Source of the DNA: an uncultured Propionibacteriaceae bacterium
GTDB taxonomy: Bacteria > Actinomycetota > Actinomycetes > Propionibacteriales > Propionibacteriaceae
NCBI GenBank assembly: GCA_937859105.1
Contig: CALMAD010000338.1
Coordinates: forward strand, 1 to 7,122
Reading direction: 5' to 3'
Length of the DNA stretch: 7,122 nt
Position 1 is the first letter of the stretch. Each line of letters begins with the position of its first letter. A program made the position numbers and the translations under genes. Below the pieces are notes generated by a model that worked only from the letters and a program-made list of their open reading frames with translations, was not told the DNA's origin and searched no databases. Positions 1-5,760 of the stretch are shown piece by piece.

Positions 1-13
1 GCTCTTCCGATCT
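1..13 (+). other. Illumina TruSeq adapter remnant
   Basis: Bases 1-13 read GCTCTTCCGATCT, which is identical to the 3' end of the standard Illumina TruSeq adapter. The match begins at the first base and stops where an insert would be ligated after the terminal T. It is therefore most likely untrimmed adapter left at the end of an assembled contig, not chromosomal DNA. A chance 13-base match placed exactly at a contig terminus is very unlikely. Confidence 0.9.
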
Positions 14-41
14 GGCTTGCTCACGAGGTGTGAGCAAGCCA
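13..41. repeat. Perfect 12-bp hairpin next to the adapter
   Basis: TGGCTTGCTCAC (13-24) is followed by a 5-base loop (GAGGT) and then its exact reverse complement GTGAGCAAGCCA (30-41). One arm begins exactly at the adapter junction. This suggests a fold-back product made during library preparation, in which the fragment end copied itself, so bases 14-24 may not be genomic. A real transcription terminator is the alternative, but there is no T-tract on either side. Confidence 0.6.
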
Positions 42-88
42 CAGCATTCGCGCGGGACGGTGCAGAAAGCCTGCGATCGCGGGAGATT

Positions 89-107
89 GCGGACGCAAAC
101 TGTCCGC
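89..107 (-). terminator. Weak hairpin downstream of the S51 peptidase gene
   Basis: GCGGAC (89-94) and GTCCGC (102-107) form a 6-bp stem with a 7-base loop, 18 bases beyond the stop codon of the leftward peptidase gene. No run of U follows on the minus strand, so this would be a GC-stem type end at best. In DNA this GC-rich, such a stem can arise by chance. Confidence 0.25.
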
Positions 108-125
108 CATGAGCCACCGCGGGCT

Positions 126-842
126 TCAGAGAACCTCGACGCGCTGGGGTTCGGTGAGGATGCCGGACGACGTCGGCAGGTCGCTCGGGTCGATGCGGAA
201 CACCCGCTGCGTCGGCTTCTCGGCGATGCACTTCACCAGCTTGCCGTCGGTGAAGTGGAGGCCGGCACCGTCGTCGGCGGCCCACCCGCCCTCGAGGTCG
301 CCGTTGGCGACGGCGTCCGTGTAGCAGGGCGCCCGGCCGTCCTCGCCGTCGAAGTGGCAGCAGAAGCTGCCCTTCAGGAGCCCCAGCCCGCCGGTCGCGG
401 CGCGGAACGGGCCGAACGAGTCGGTGACGAAACCCTCGAAGACCGCGTTCGCGCCGGCCGAGATGCCGCCGATGACGAAGTCGTCGCCCTGCTGGTAGCG
501 CTGCCGGACGACCCGGTCGACCCCGTGCGCCTTCCACAGCGCGAGCAGGTTCACCGTGCCGCCGTTGCCGACGACCAGCAGGTCGGCGTCCGCGAGCCGC
601 TCGACGGAGCGGGCCGCGTCTTGCCACAGGGTGAGCACCATCACCCGGACGCCGAGCGTGCCGTAGGCGACGAGGAACTTGTTGATGTATTGCGGGTCGT
701 CCGCCGATGCCGTCGGGGCGAAGCACACCAGCGGGCTGCGCTTGCCAGTCAGCTCGACGAGGTAGCGGTCGAGATTGGTCGGGGCGCCGAGGGGGGAGGG
801 ACCGAAACCGCCGCCGCCCATGGCCACGATGTGTGCAGTCAT
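126..842 (-). CDS. Peptidase S51 family protein (PepE-like)
   Basis: A 238-residue protein of the peptidase S51 family (dipeptidase E/cyanophycinase type), serine peptidases with a class I glutamine amidotransferase-like fold. The usual length is about 220-240 residues, so it looks complete. Visible landmarks are a glycine-rich start (MGGGGFG, residues 8-14), VGNGGTVNLLALW (91-103, the family's GGGNT-type strand-turn with an altered order), the nucleophile elbow GGISAGA with Ser128, then E136 and D141, and CCHFDGE with the presumed catalytic His163. There is no signal peptide or membrane segment, so it is probably cytoplasmic. Family members cleave Asp-X dipeptides or related substrates; the substrate here cannot be read from sequence. 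The ATG at 842 has no Shine-Dalgarno sequence but sits 7 bases after a -10-like hexamer, suggesting a leaderless mRNA. It is divergent from purK with no obvious functional link. Confidence 0.92.
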   Translation of the reverse strand: MTAHIVAMGGGGFGPSPLGAPTNLDRYLVELTGKRSPLVCFAPTASADDPQYINKFLVAYGTLGVRVMVLTLWQDAARSVERLADADLLVVGNGGTVNLLALWKAHGVDRVVRQRYQQGDDFVIGGISAGANAVFEGFVTDSFGPFRAATGGLGLLKGSFCCHFDGEDGRAPCYTDAVANGDLEGGWAADDGAGLHFTDGKLVKCIAEKPTQRVFRIDPSDLPTSSGILTEPQRVEVL

Positions 843-848
843 GTCGTC

Positions 849-854
849 ATCTTG
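849..854 (-). promoter_or_regulatory. Putative extended -10 for the S51 peptidase gene (leaderless)
   Basis: On the minus strand CAAGAT is preceded by TGC (an extended -10 pattern) and ends 6 bases before the ATG at 842. A transcript starting about 7 bases after the -10 would begin at the start codon. No convincing -35 is visible. Confidence 0.35.
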
Positions 855-884
855 GCACGATTCGGCGGGCCGCGCGGCGGCGAA

Positions 885-890
885 TACGAT
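885..890 (+). promoter_or_regulatory. Putative -10 box for purK (leaderless)
   Basis: TACGAT (885-890) ends 8 bases before the GTG start of purK at 899, the distance expected if transcription begins at or next to the start codon. TTCGGC (861-866) lies 18 bases upstream as a weak -35. No Shine-Dalgarno sequence lies at a useful distance from the GTG. A perfect 10-bp palindrome (GCCGCGCGGC, 869-878) lies between the divergent starts, but such palindromes are common in DNA of this composition. Confidence 0.42.
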
Positions 891-898
891 GCCGTGCT

Positions 899-2140
899 GT
901 GACGATCGTGGGAATCATCGGCGGGGGCCAGTTGGCCCGCATGCTGCACGAGGCGGCGACCCCGCTCGGGCTCGACGTGCGGCTGTTCGCGGAAGGGCCG
1001 GAGACGTCGGCGGCGCAGGTGGTGCCCGGCACCACCGTCGGCGACTACACGGACGCCGCCGAACTGGACGCCTTCGCCGCCGGTTGCGACGTGGTCACGT
1101 TCGATCACGAGCACGTCCCGACCGCGCTGCTGGAGAACCTAGAGCGGCGCGGCATCGCGGTGCGTCCGGGGCCGTCGGCGCTCGTGCACGCCCAGGACAA
1201 GGCGGTCATGCGCGAGCGGCTCACGGCGCTCGGCGTCCCGTGCCCGGCGTGGCGCGTGGTCGCGAGCCCGGCCGAGCTGGCGGAGTTCGCGTCCGAGCAC
1301 GGGTGGCCGGTCATCGCGAAGACGTCGCGGGGCGGCTACGACGGCAAGGGCGTCTGGAAGGTCGGCTCGCCGGAGGAGGCGTCCGAGCCGTTCGAGGCGA
1401 TCACCCACGAGCTCGGCCCGACCGAGCGCCTCGAGGCAGAGGCTGAGGCCGAGGACGCGGCGTCCGGGGCCGAGGGCGCGGCGTCCGCGGCCGAGGGGCA
1501 GGGGGGCGGCGTCCCGCGGCCGGTGATTCTGGCGGAGGAGTTCGTGCCGTTCGTGCGCGAGCTGTCGGTGCTGGTGGCGCGGCGTCCGGGCGGGGAGACG
1601 GCCGTGTACCCGGTCAGCGAGACCGTCCAGCGCGACGGCATCTGCCACGAGACGACGACGCCGGCGCCCGGCATGGACGCGGGGCGGGCGTCCGGGTTGC
1701 AGGCGATGGCGATCGAGATCGCGGACGCCCTCGGCGTCGTCGGACTGCTGGCGGTCGAGCTCATGGAGCACCCGGACGGGCGGGTGGTCGTCAACGAGCT
1801 GGCGATGCGTCCGCACAACACGGGTCACTGGAGCATCGAGGGGGCGGTGACGAGCCAGTTCGAGAACCACCTCCGGGCTGTCGCCGACCTGCCGCTCGGG
1901 CCGACCGACCTCCGGGCGCCCGTCGTCGTCATGAGCAACGTGCTCGGGGGCGACCGGCACGACCTGTTCGGCGAACTCGCCGAGGTGTGGCGGGAGAACC
2001 CGGCGGTGAAGGTGCACCTGTATGGCAAGGGGGTGCGGCCCGGCCGTAAGGTCGGGCACGTCACCACGTTCGGCGACGACGTCGCGACGGTCCAGGGGGC
2101 CGCGCGGGCGGCGTCCGACTATCTGGAAGGGATCCGCTGA
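899..2140 (+). CDS. purK: N5-carboxyaminoimidazole ribonucleotide synthase PurK
   Basis: PurK uses ATP and bicarbonate to convert AIR to N5-CAIR, a cytoplasmic step of de novo purine synthesis; PurE then makes CAIR. The protein is 413 residues from a GTG start. It begins [18 protein letters not shown] (N-terminal nucleotide-binding-like domain). An ATP-grasp core follows with [13 protein letters not shown] around residues 141-153, an acidic strand LAEEFVPF, and [10 protein letters not shown]. The C-terminal block [17 protein letters not shown] with [11 protein letters not shown] is the PurK signature. GTG at 899 was chosen because the conserved domain starts there; the upstream in-frame extension is Arg-rich and overlaps the divergent gene. 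The odd part is a low-complexity Ala/Glu/Gly stretch at about residues 179-204, between two ATP-grasp strands, partly built from a DNA tandem repeat. The stop overlaps the purE start by one base, so the two genes are translationally coupled. Confidence 0.97.
   Translation: MTIVGIIGGGQLARMLHEAATPLGLDVRLFAEGPETSAAQVVPGTTVGDYTDAAELDAFAAGCDVVTFDHEHVPTALLENLERRGIAVRPGPSALVHAQDKAVMRERLTALGVPCPAWRVVASPAELAEFASEHGWPVIAKTSRGGYDGKGVWKVGSPEEASEPFEAITHELGPTERLEAEAEAEDAASGAEGAASAAEGQGGGVPRPVILAEEFVPFVRELSVLVARRPGGETAVYPVSETVQRDGICHETTTPAPGMDAGRASGLQAMAIEIADALGVVGLLAVELMEHPDGRVVVNELAMRPHNTGHWSIEGAVTSQFENHLRAVADLPLGPTDLRAPVVVMSNVLGGDRHDLFGELAEVWRENPAVKVHLYGKGVRPGRKVGHVTTFGDDVATVQGAARAASDYLEGIR
1448..1498 (+). 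repeat. 21-bp tandem repeat inside purK
   Basis: Two adjacent 21-base units (1448-1468 and 1469-1489) differ at two positions, and the first 8 bases of a third copy follow (GCCGAGGG from 1490). Each unit encodes a seven-residue block, AEDAASG then AEGAASA, and the third begins AEG. With the preceding Glu-Ala alternation the block forms a flexible, acidic insert in PurK. Confidence 0.85.
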
Positions 2141-2634
2141 TGGCTGACGTCGGCATCGTGATGGGCTCCGACTCCGACTGGCCCACGATGGAGGCCGCCG
2201 CGACGGCGCTGGCCGAGTTCGGGGTCAGCTACTCCGCCGAGGTCGTGAGCGCGCACCGCATGCCGGAGGACATGGTCGCGTTCGGCCGCTCGGCCCACGA
2301 GAACGGGTTCCGGGTGATCATCGCCGGCGCGGGCGGGGCCGCGCACCTGCCCGGCATGCTCGCCGCGCTGACCCCGCTGCCGGTGATCGGCGTCCCGGTG
2401 CCGCTGAAGTACCTCGACGGGATGGACTCGCTGCTGTCGATCGTCCAGATGCCGGCAGGCGTCCCGGTCGCTACCGTGGCCATCGGCAGCGCCCGCAATG
2501 CGGGGTTGCTGGCGGTGCGGATCCTCGCGGCGTCCGACGACGGGCTGCGCGAGAAGATGGTGGCCTTCCAGGCCGACCTGCGCGCGACCGCCCTCGCCAA
2601 GGGCGAGAAGGTGCGCGCGGCCCAGCAGGGCTGA
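2140..2634 (+). CDS. purE: N5-CAIR mutase PurE (class I)
   Basis: PurE isomerises N5-CAIR to CAIR in de novo purine synthesis, acting directly after PurK. At 164 residues it has the usual class I length. Clear motifs are [12 protein letters not shown] (6-17, substrate phosphate/ribose binding), SAHRMPEDM (37-45, with His39 matching the catalytic His of E. coli PurE), [17 protein letters not shown] (62-78) and PVIGVPVP (81-88). The presence of PurK next door fits class I, because class II enzymes carboxylate AIR directly and need no PurK. ATG at 2140 shares its A with the last base of the purK TGA. A strong GGAAGGGA (2125-2132) lies 7 bases upstream, inside the purK 3' end. The C-terminal tail (about residues 150-164) is basic and probably flexible. 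Confidence 0.98.
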   Translation: MADVGIVMGSDSDWPTMEAAATALAEFGVSYSAEVVSAHRMPEDMVAFGRSAHENGFRVIIAGAGGAAHLPGMLAALTPLPVIGVPVPLKYLDGMDSLLSIVQMPAGVPVATVAIGSARNAGLLAVRILAASDDGLREKMVAFQADLRATALAKGEKVRAAQQG

Positions 2635-2664
2635 CGGCGTCCGGGGGCCGCGGGCGTCCGGTTC

Positions 2665-2685
2665 GGCGTCCGCTCCGGGGACGCC
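2665..2685. terminator. Hairpin between convergent purE and lipoprotein genes
   Basis: GGCGTCC (2665-2671) and GGACGCC (2679-2685) form a 7-bp GC-rich stem with a 7-base loop in the 52 bp between two convergent genes. The position suits a bidirectional terminator. No T-tract follows, as is common for actinobacterial hairpins. Two further copies of GGCGTCC lie just upstream (2636 and 2653), so alternative pairings are possible. Confidence 0.45.
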
Positions 2686-2686
2686 C

Positions 2687-3529
2687 TCACTCCAGCTTGC
2701 CGGACCCCAGCGCGGCGAACACGTCGCCGCCGATGTCGTTGAGCAACTGCTTGCCGGCCTCGAACGTGGGCATCCGGCACATCATCGCGAGGATGTAATC
2801 GCGGCCCTCGCCCTGCACGTGGCCCATCGAGTTCACGGCCCACAGGTTGTCGGTGCTCTGGAACTGGACCCAGCCGTTCTTCATCCAGACGTCCACGTCG
2901 GTCGACTTCGGCGCGCCCACGCCCCACGTGTGGGCCTGCTCGACCTTGCTCATGAGGTCGAGCAGGTAGAAGCGATCCTGGACGGTGAGGGCGGGGGTGC
3001 CGTGCATGATGCGGTCCATCAGCAGGCGCTGGTCGGACGGCGTCGTCCACGTCCAGCTCCAAAAGTCCTTGTCGGGATCGCGATGGGTCTGCGTCATGCC
3101 GAGCTCGTTCGCGAGCATCTGGTAGGCGTCGGGGCCGCCGGCGTAGGCCCATAGGGCGTCCGCGGAGTCGTTGTCGGAGTGGATGATCGCGTTGGACGCC
3201 TGCGTCATGCGCTCGAACGGCAACTCGCCGCCGTCGGCGGCCGCCTTTCGGAGGGCCATGGCGACGATCATGACCTTCGCCATGGACGCGCTCTGGCTGG
3301 AGTAGTCGCCGCGGAACTCGAAGTCCTTCCCCGACGTGAGGTCGCGCAGCGCGAGGCCGAGCCGGTCGGTGTTCGCCGCGTAGGCGTCCATGATCTGGGC
3401 GAGTTGCGAGCGCACCGGGCCGGTCGGGGACGCCGTCGGCGTCCGGATGTCCACCGGAGCCCGTCCGCACCCGGCGAGGGCGGCCGTGGCTGCCGCGCCG
3501 GCGAGGAATGCGCGCCTCGACACGCCCAT
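2687..3529 (-). CDS. Tat-type lipoprotein with class A beta-lactamase-like fold
   Basis: A 280-residue secreted lipoprotein with a class A beta-lactamase/penicillin-recognising serine hydrolase domain. The N-terminus MGVSRRAFLAGAAATAALAGC has a twin-arginine-like pair, a hydrophobic core and a lipobox LAGC with Cys21 as the lipid-bearing residue, so it should be anchored on the outer face of the membrane. A Thr/Pro-rich linker follows. Catalytic motifs are SMAK (82-85, Ser nucleophile and Lys), SDN (118-120) and KNG (217-219, in place of KTG). TTPSDQRLLMDRI matches the family, but no ExxLN-type omega loop with the deacylating Glu is visible; an unusual FWSWTW stretch lies there instead. It may therefore be a PBP-like or non-hydrolysing member rather than a true beta-lactamase. 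ATG at 3529 was chosen over 3604 because it directly starts the signal peptide and has TTGGAG 5 bases upstream. Confidence 0.9.
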   Translation of the reverse strand: MGVSRRAFLAGAAATAALAGCGRAPVDIRTPTASPTGPVRSQLAQIMDAYAANTDRLGLALRDLTSGKDFEFRGDYSSQSASMAKVMIVAMALRKAAADGGELPFERMTQASNAIIHSDNDSADALWAYAGGPDAYQMLANELGMTQTHRDPDKDFWSWTWTTPSDQRLLMDRIMHGTPALTVQDRFYLLDLMSKVEQAHTWGVGAPKSTDVDVWMKNGWVQFQSTDNLWAVNSMGHVQGEGRDYILAMMCRMPTFEAGKQLLNDIGGDVFAALGSGKLE

Positions 3530-3554
3530 GCTGGCTCCAATCTGCTGAGGGACG

Positions 3555-3566
3555 CATGACATCATG
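3555..3566. promoter_or_regulatory. Inverted repeat between divergent lipoprotein and glycosyltransferase genes
   Basis: CATGA-CA-TCATG forms 5-bp arms around a 2-base spacer, between the lipoprotein start (3529) and the preferred glycosyltransferase start (3597). It overlaps -10-like sequences on both strands: TGaCATCAT on plus and CATGAT on minus. It could be a shared operator or promoter core, but the arms are short and no -35 boxes stand out. Confidence 0.3.
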
Positions 3567-3582
3567 GCAGAGACCCGCTGCG

Positions 3583-3588
3583 AAAGGA
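3583..3588 (+). promoter_or_regulatory. Ribosome binding site deciding the glycosyltransferase start
   Basis: AAAGGA lies 8 bases before the GTG at 3597, an ideal spacing. The competing ATG at 3564 has GAGGGA (3547-3552) at a poorer 11-base spacing and would add 11 residues (MAETRCERTAD) with no family resemblance. Confidence 0.55.
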
Positions 3589-3596
3589 CCGCCGAC

Positions 3597-4595
3597 GTGC
3601 CCATCGACCCCTGGCCGGCCGTGAGCGTCGTGATGCCGGTTCTGAACGAGGAGCCGGACCTGCGCGGCGCCGTCGAAGCGGTCTACGACCAGGGGTATCC
3701 CGGCGAGCTGGAGGTCGTGCTGGCGGTCGGCCCGAGCCGCGACCGGACGCTGGAGGTCGCCCGCGCCCTCGCGTCCGAGCACCCGGGGCTCGTCGTCGTC
3801 GACAACCCGACCGGCCGGACGCCGGCGGGCCTGAACCTGGCGATCGCGGCGTCCCGGCACGACATCGTCGTCCGCGTGGACGGGCACGGCGAACTCGCCC
3901 CGCGCTACATCGAGATCGCCGTCGAGACGCTGCGCCGCACCGGCGCGGCGAACGTCGGGGGCATCATGGACGCCCGCGGCCGCACCCCGTTCGAGCAGGC
4001 CGTCGCCGCGGCCTACAACTCGCCGCTGGGGCTCGGGGCGTCGACGTTCCACCTGGCGTCGTCGGCCGAGGGGCCAGCCGACACCGTCTTTCTCGGGTCG
4101 TTCCGCAAGGACGCCCTCGCCGCGGCCGGCGGGTACGACGAGACCCTGCACCGCGCGCAGGACTGGGACCTCAACTACCGCCTGCGCCAGGCCGGCGAGA
4201 CCGTCTGGTTCACGCCGCGGATGCGGGTGACGTACCGGCCGCGCTCGACGATGAAGGCCCTGGCCAGGCAGTTCTTCGCGACGGGGCAGTGGCGGCGGGA
4301 GGTGATCCGGCGCAACCCCGACACGGCGAGTGTCCGGTATCTGGTGCCCCCGGCGAGCGTCGTCGGGCTCTCCGTCGGCACGGTCGCCGGGTTGGCCGGG
4401 CTGGCCACCGGACGCCGCTGGCTCGCTGCGGGGCTCGCCGCGCCGGCCGTCTACGCCGCGTTTCTGGGCGTCGCGGCCCTGCGGATGGACCGGTCGCTGC
4501 CGCCCCGCGCGCGGGCGTGGGTGCCGCCGGTCGTCGGGGTGATGCAGATGTGCTGGGGCGCGGGGTTCCTGCGCGGGTTGAGGCGCGACCGATGA
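3597..4595 (+). CDS. Membrane-anchored family 2 glycosyltransferase (ExoA-like)
   Basis: A 332-residue GT2 (GT-A fold) glycosyltransferase, resembling succinoglycan-type ExoA proteins. It transfers a sugar from a nucleotide-sugar donor, probably to a membrane-linked acceptor; donor and acceptor cannot be read from sequence. Visible parts are the donor-binding start VSVVMPVLNEE (10-20), VVRVDGHGE with the DxD-like metal site (about 91-99), the acceptor-side block TVFLGSFRKDALAAAGGYDE, the catalytic-region motif AQDWDLNYRLR (187-197), and QWRR near 231. Three C-terminal hydrophobic segments follow (about 255-272, 275-295 and 308-326), so the catalytic domain should face the cytoplasm on a membrane anchor. 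The end is basic (RGLRRDR). GTG at 3597 is preferred for its ribosome binding site; ATG at 3564 is possible. The stop overlaps the next gene's ATG by 4 bp. Confidence 0.93.
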   Translation: MPIDPWPAVSVVMPVLNEEPDLRGAVEAVYDQGYPGELEVVLAVGPSRDRTLEVARALASEHPGLVVVDNPTGRTPAGLNLAIAASRHDIVVRVDGHGELAPRYIEIAVETLRRTGAANVGGIMDARGRTPFEQAVAAAYNSPLGLGASTFHLASSAEGPADTVFLGSFRKDALAAAGGYDETLHRAQDWDLNYRLRQAGETVWFTPRMRVTYRPRSTMKALARQFFATGQWRREVIRRNPDTASVRYLVPPASVVGLSVGTVAGLAGLATGRRWLAAGLAAPAVYAAFLGVAALRMDRSLPPRARAWVPPVVGVMQMCWGAGFLRGLRRDR

Positions 4596-5719
4596 AGCCG
4601 GCGGACGTGGCGGAGGTGTCGGCGGCGCTCGCGGCGGCGGGCGTCAGGCATGCCGTGACCGGCGGCTGGGGCGCCGACGCGCTCGTCGGCGAGCAGACGC
4701 GGCCCCACCGCAATCTGGACGTGGCCGTGGCCGACCTGGACGGCGCGCGGGCGGCGCTCGGGGAGAGCCCGGAGGTGTCGCTGCTCGCGGTCGAGGATCC
4801 GTCCGTGCGCGAGGAGGGTGAGGTGGTGGACGGCTGGCTGGAGCGCGTCGTGCCGTGCCTGGCGCCCCGGGTGCAGCGGTCGTTCCACACCGGGCTGTCC
4901 ATGCGGCCGCAGGACGTGCACGACCTGTCGATCATCGTCCGGGCGGAGCATCAGCGGGGCATCGACGCGCACGGGCGCATCCTGCGGGAAGGGTCGGCGG
5001 AGCTGATCGGGCGGGCGTTCCGTCCGGTGGTGGACGACCTGATCGCGTTCGTCCGGCGGGCGTTCGGCGAGCGGGTGCACTCGATCTACCTGTACGGCAG
5101 CGTCGTCCGGGGGGCGGCTGTGCCCGGCGCGTCCGACCTGGACGCCCAGGTGTCGCTCCGCGACGACGTGACCCCCGCCGACCGCGAGCGGGCGGCGTCC
5201 ATCGGGGCGACGCTCGACGAGCTGCACGAGTCGGTGCGCGGCCTGGGGGTACTCATTGGATCGGTGGCCGAGCTGACCGACCCGGCGGAGATGCACGATG
5301 CCGGCTTCCATCTCGGGGTGCTGTGCGCCCCGGTCTGGGGGGAGGACCTCGGCGAGGAGATCCCGCGGCCCCGGCCGACGCGCGCGCTGGCGCTCGGCAT
5401 CCAAAAGACCGCGCCCGCGGCGCTCGGACGCCTCCGCGCGGTCCTGCCCGAGGCCGAGTCGGGCGACGCCGAGGCCCTGTGCCGTTCGGCCGGACGCCGG
5501 CTCGCGCGCCTCGCGTTCGCCCTGGTCATGCCGCGATGGGGCGGGTGGACGTCCGAGCCGACGACGATGGCGCTCGTCTTCGCGCGCCTGCATCCCGAGC
5601 GCGCCGAGGAGATGGCGGACGCCGTCGAGCTCGGCTGGTCGGGGCGCGTCGATCCGGTGCTCGCGCTGGCCCTGTGCGACGGGTTCGGCGGCTGGCTGGT
5701 GCGCGAACTGGGCCTCTGA
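4592..5719 (+). CDS. Two-part nucleotidyltransferase (ANT/Lin-like fragment fused to a second NTase)
   Basis: A 375-residue protein with two Pol-beta-type nucleotidyltransferase regions. Residues 1-111 resemble an aminoglycoside/lincosamide nucleotidyltransferase: TGGWGADALVGEQTRPHRN (23-41) leads to the metal-binding site, and CLAPRVQRSFHTGLSMRPQ (89-107) with VHDL resembles the end of that family. The stretch between is much shorter than in typical members (about 180 residues), and the metal-binding DxD reads N41-L-D43, so this part looks inactive. Residues 162-189 carry an intact second site, HSIYLYGSVVRGA then PGASDLDAQV (GS at 169-170, Asp182 and Asp184). A mostly helical C-terminal region contains VWGEDL and RLARLAFALVMPRWGGW. 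Such folds transfer a nucleotide to a small molecule, RNA or protein; the substrate is unknown, and resistance activity should not be assumed. The ATG overlaps the glycosyltransferase stop (ATGA), with GAGG 8 bases upstream, so the two are co-expressed. Confidence 0.82.
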   Translation: MKPADVAEVSAALAAAGVRHAVTGGWGADALVGEQTRPHRNLDVAVADLDGARAALGESPEVSLLAVEDPSVREEGEVVDGWLERVVPCLAPRVQRSFHTGLSMRPQDVHDLSIIVRAEHQRGIDAHGRILREGSAELIGRAFRPVVDDLIAFVRRAFGERVHSIYLYGSVVRGAAVPGASDLDAQVSLRDDVTPADRERAASIGATLDELHESVRGLGVLIGSVAELTDPAEMHDAGFHLGVLCAPVWGEDLGEEIPRPRPTRALALGIQKTAPAALGRLRAVLPEAESGDAEALCRSAGRRLARLAFALVMPRWGGWTSEPTTMALVFARLHPERAEEMADAVELGWSGRVDPVLALALCDGFGGWLVRELGL

Positions 5720-5760
5720 ACAGGGGCGGGCGGCGTCCGGGGTGGGCGTCGGGTGCTTGC
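5720..5760. other. Short convergent intergenic gap
   Basis: Only 41 bp separate the stops of the nucleotidyltransferase and popT. The gap is G-rich on the plus strand and contains one GGCGTCCG (5732-5739). No stable hairpin was found by eye, so the transcripts may overlap. Confidence 0.5.

Noticed and set aside
2..111. Plus-strand frame open from the left edge, possibly a gene 3' end
   Set aside because: The first 13 bases are adapter and the next are probably fold-back sequence, so there is no reliable coding signal; the remaining translation is not recognisable.
707..898. N-terminal extension of purK upstream of GTG 899
   Set aside because: The extension is Arg/Gly-rich, overlaps the divergent peptidase gene, and precedes the point where the conserved PurK N-terminus begins.
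30..902. Long plus-strand open frame opposite the S51 peptidase gene
   Set aside because: It has no recognisable domain and is Arg/Ala/Val-rich, and the opposite strand encodes a full S51 protein with its catalytic motifs. It is a high-GC antisense shadow.
2229..4151. 640-residue minus-strand open frame across purE, the lipoprotein and the glycosyltransferase
   Set aside because: It runs antisense to or in another frame of three well-supported genes, with Arg/Gly/Pro-rich translation and no domain.
4592..5719. Calling the nucleotidyltransferase an aminoglycoside resistance gene
   Set aside because: Similarity is to the fold and short motifs only; the first domain is shortened with Asn in place of Asp, and no substrate-specific residues can be read.
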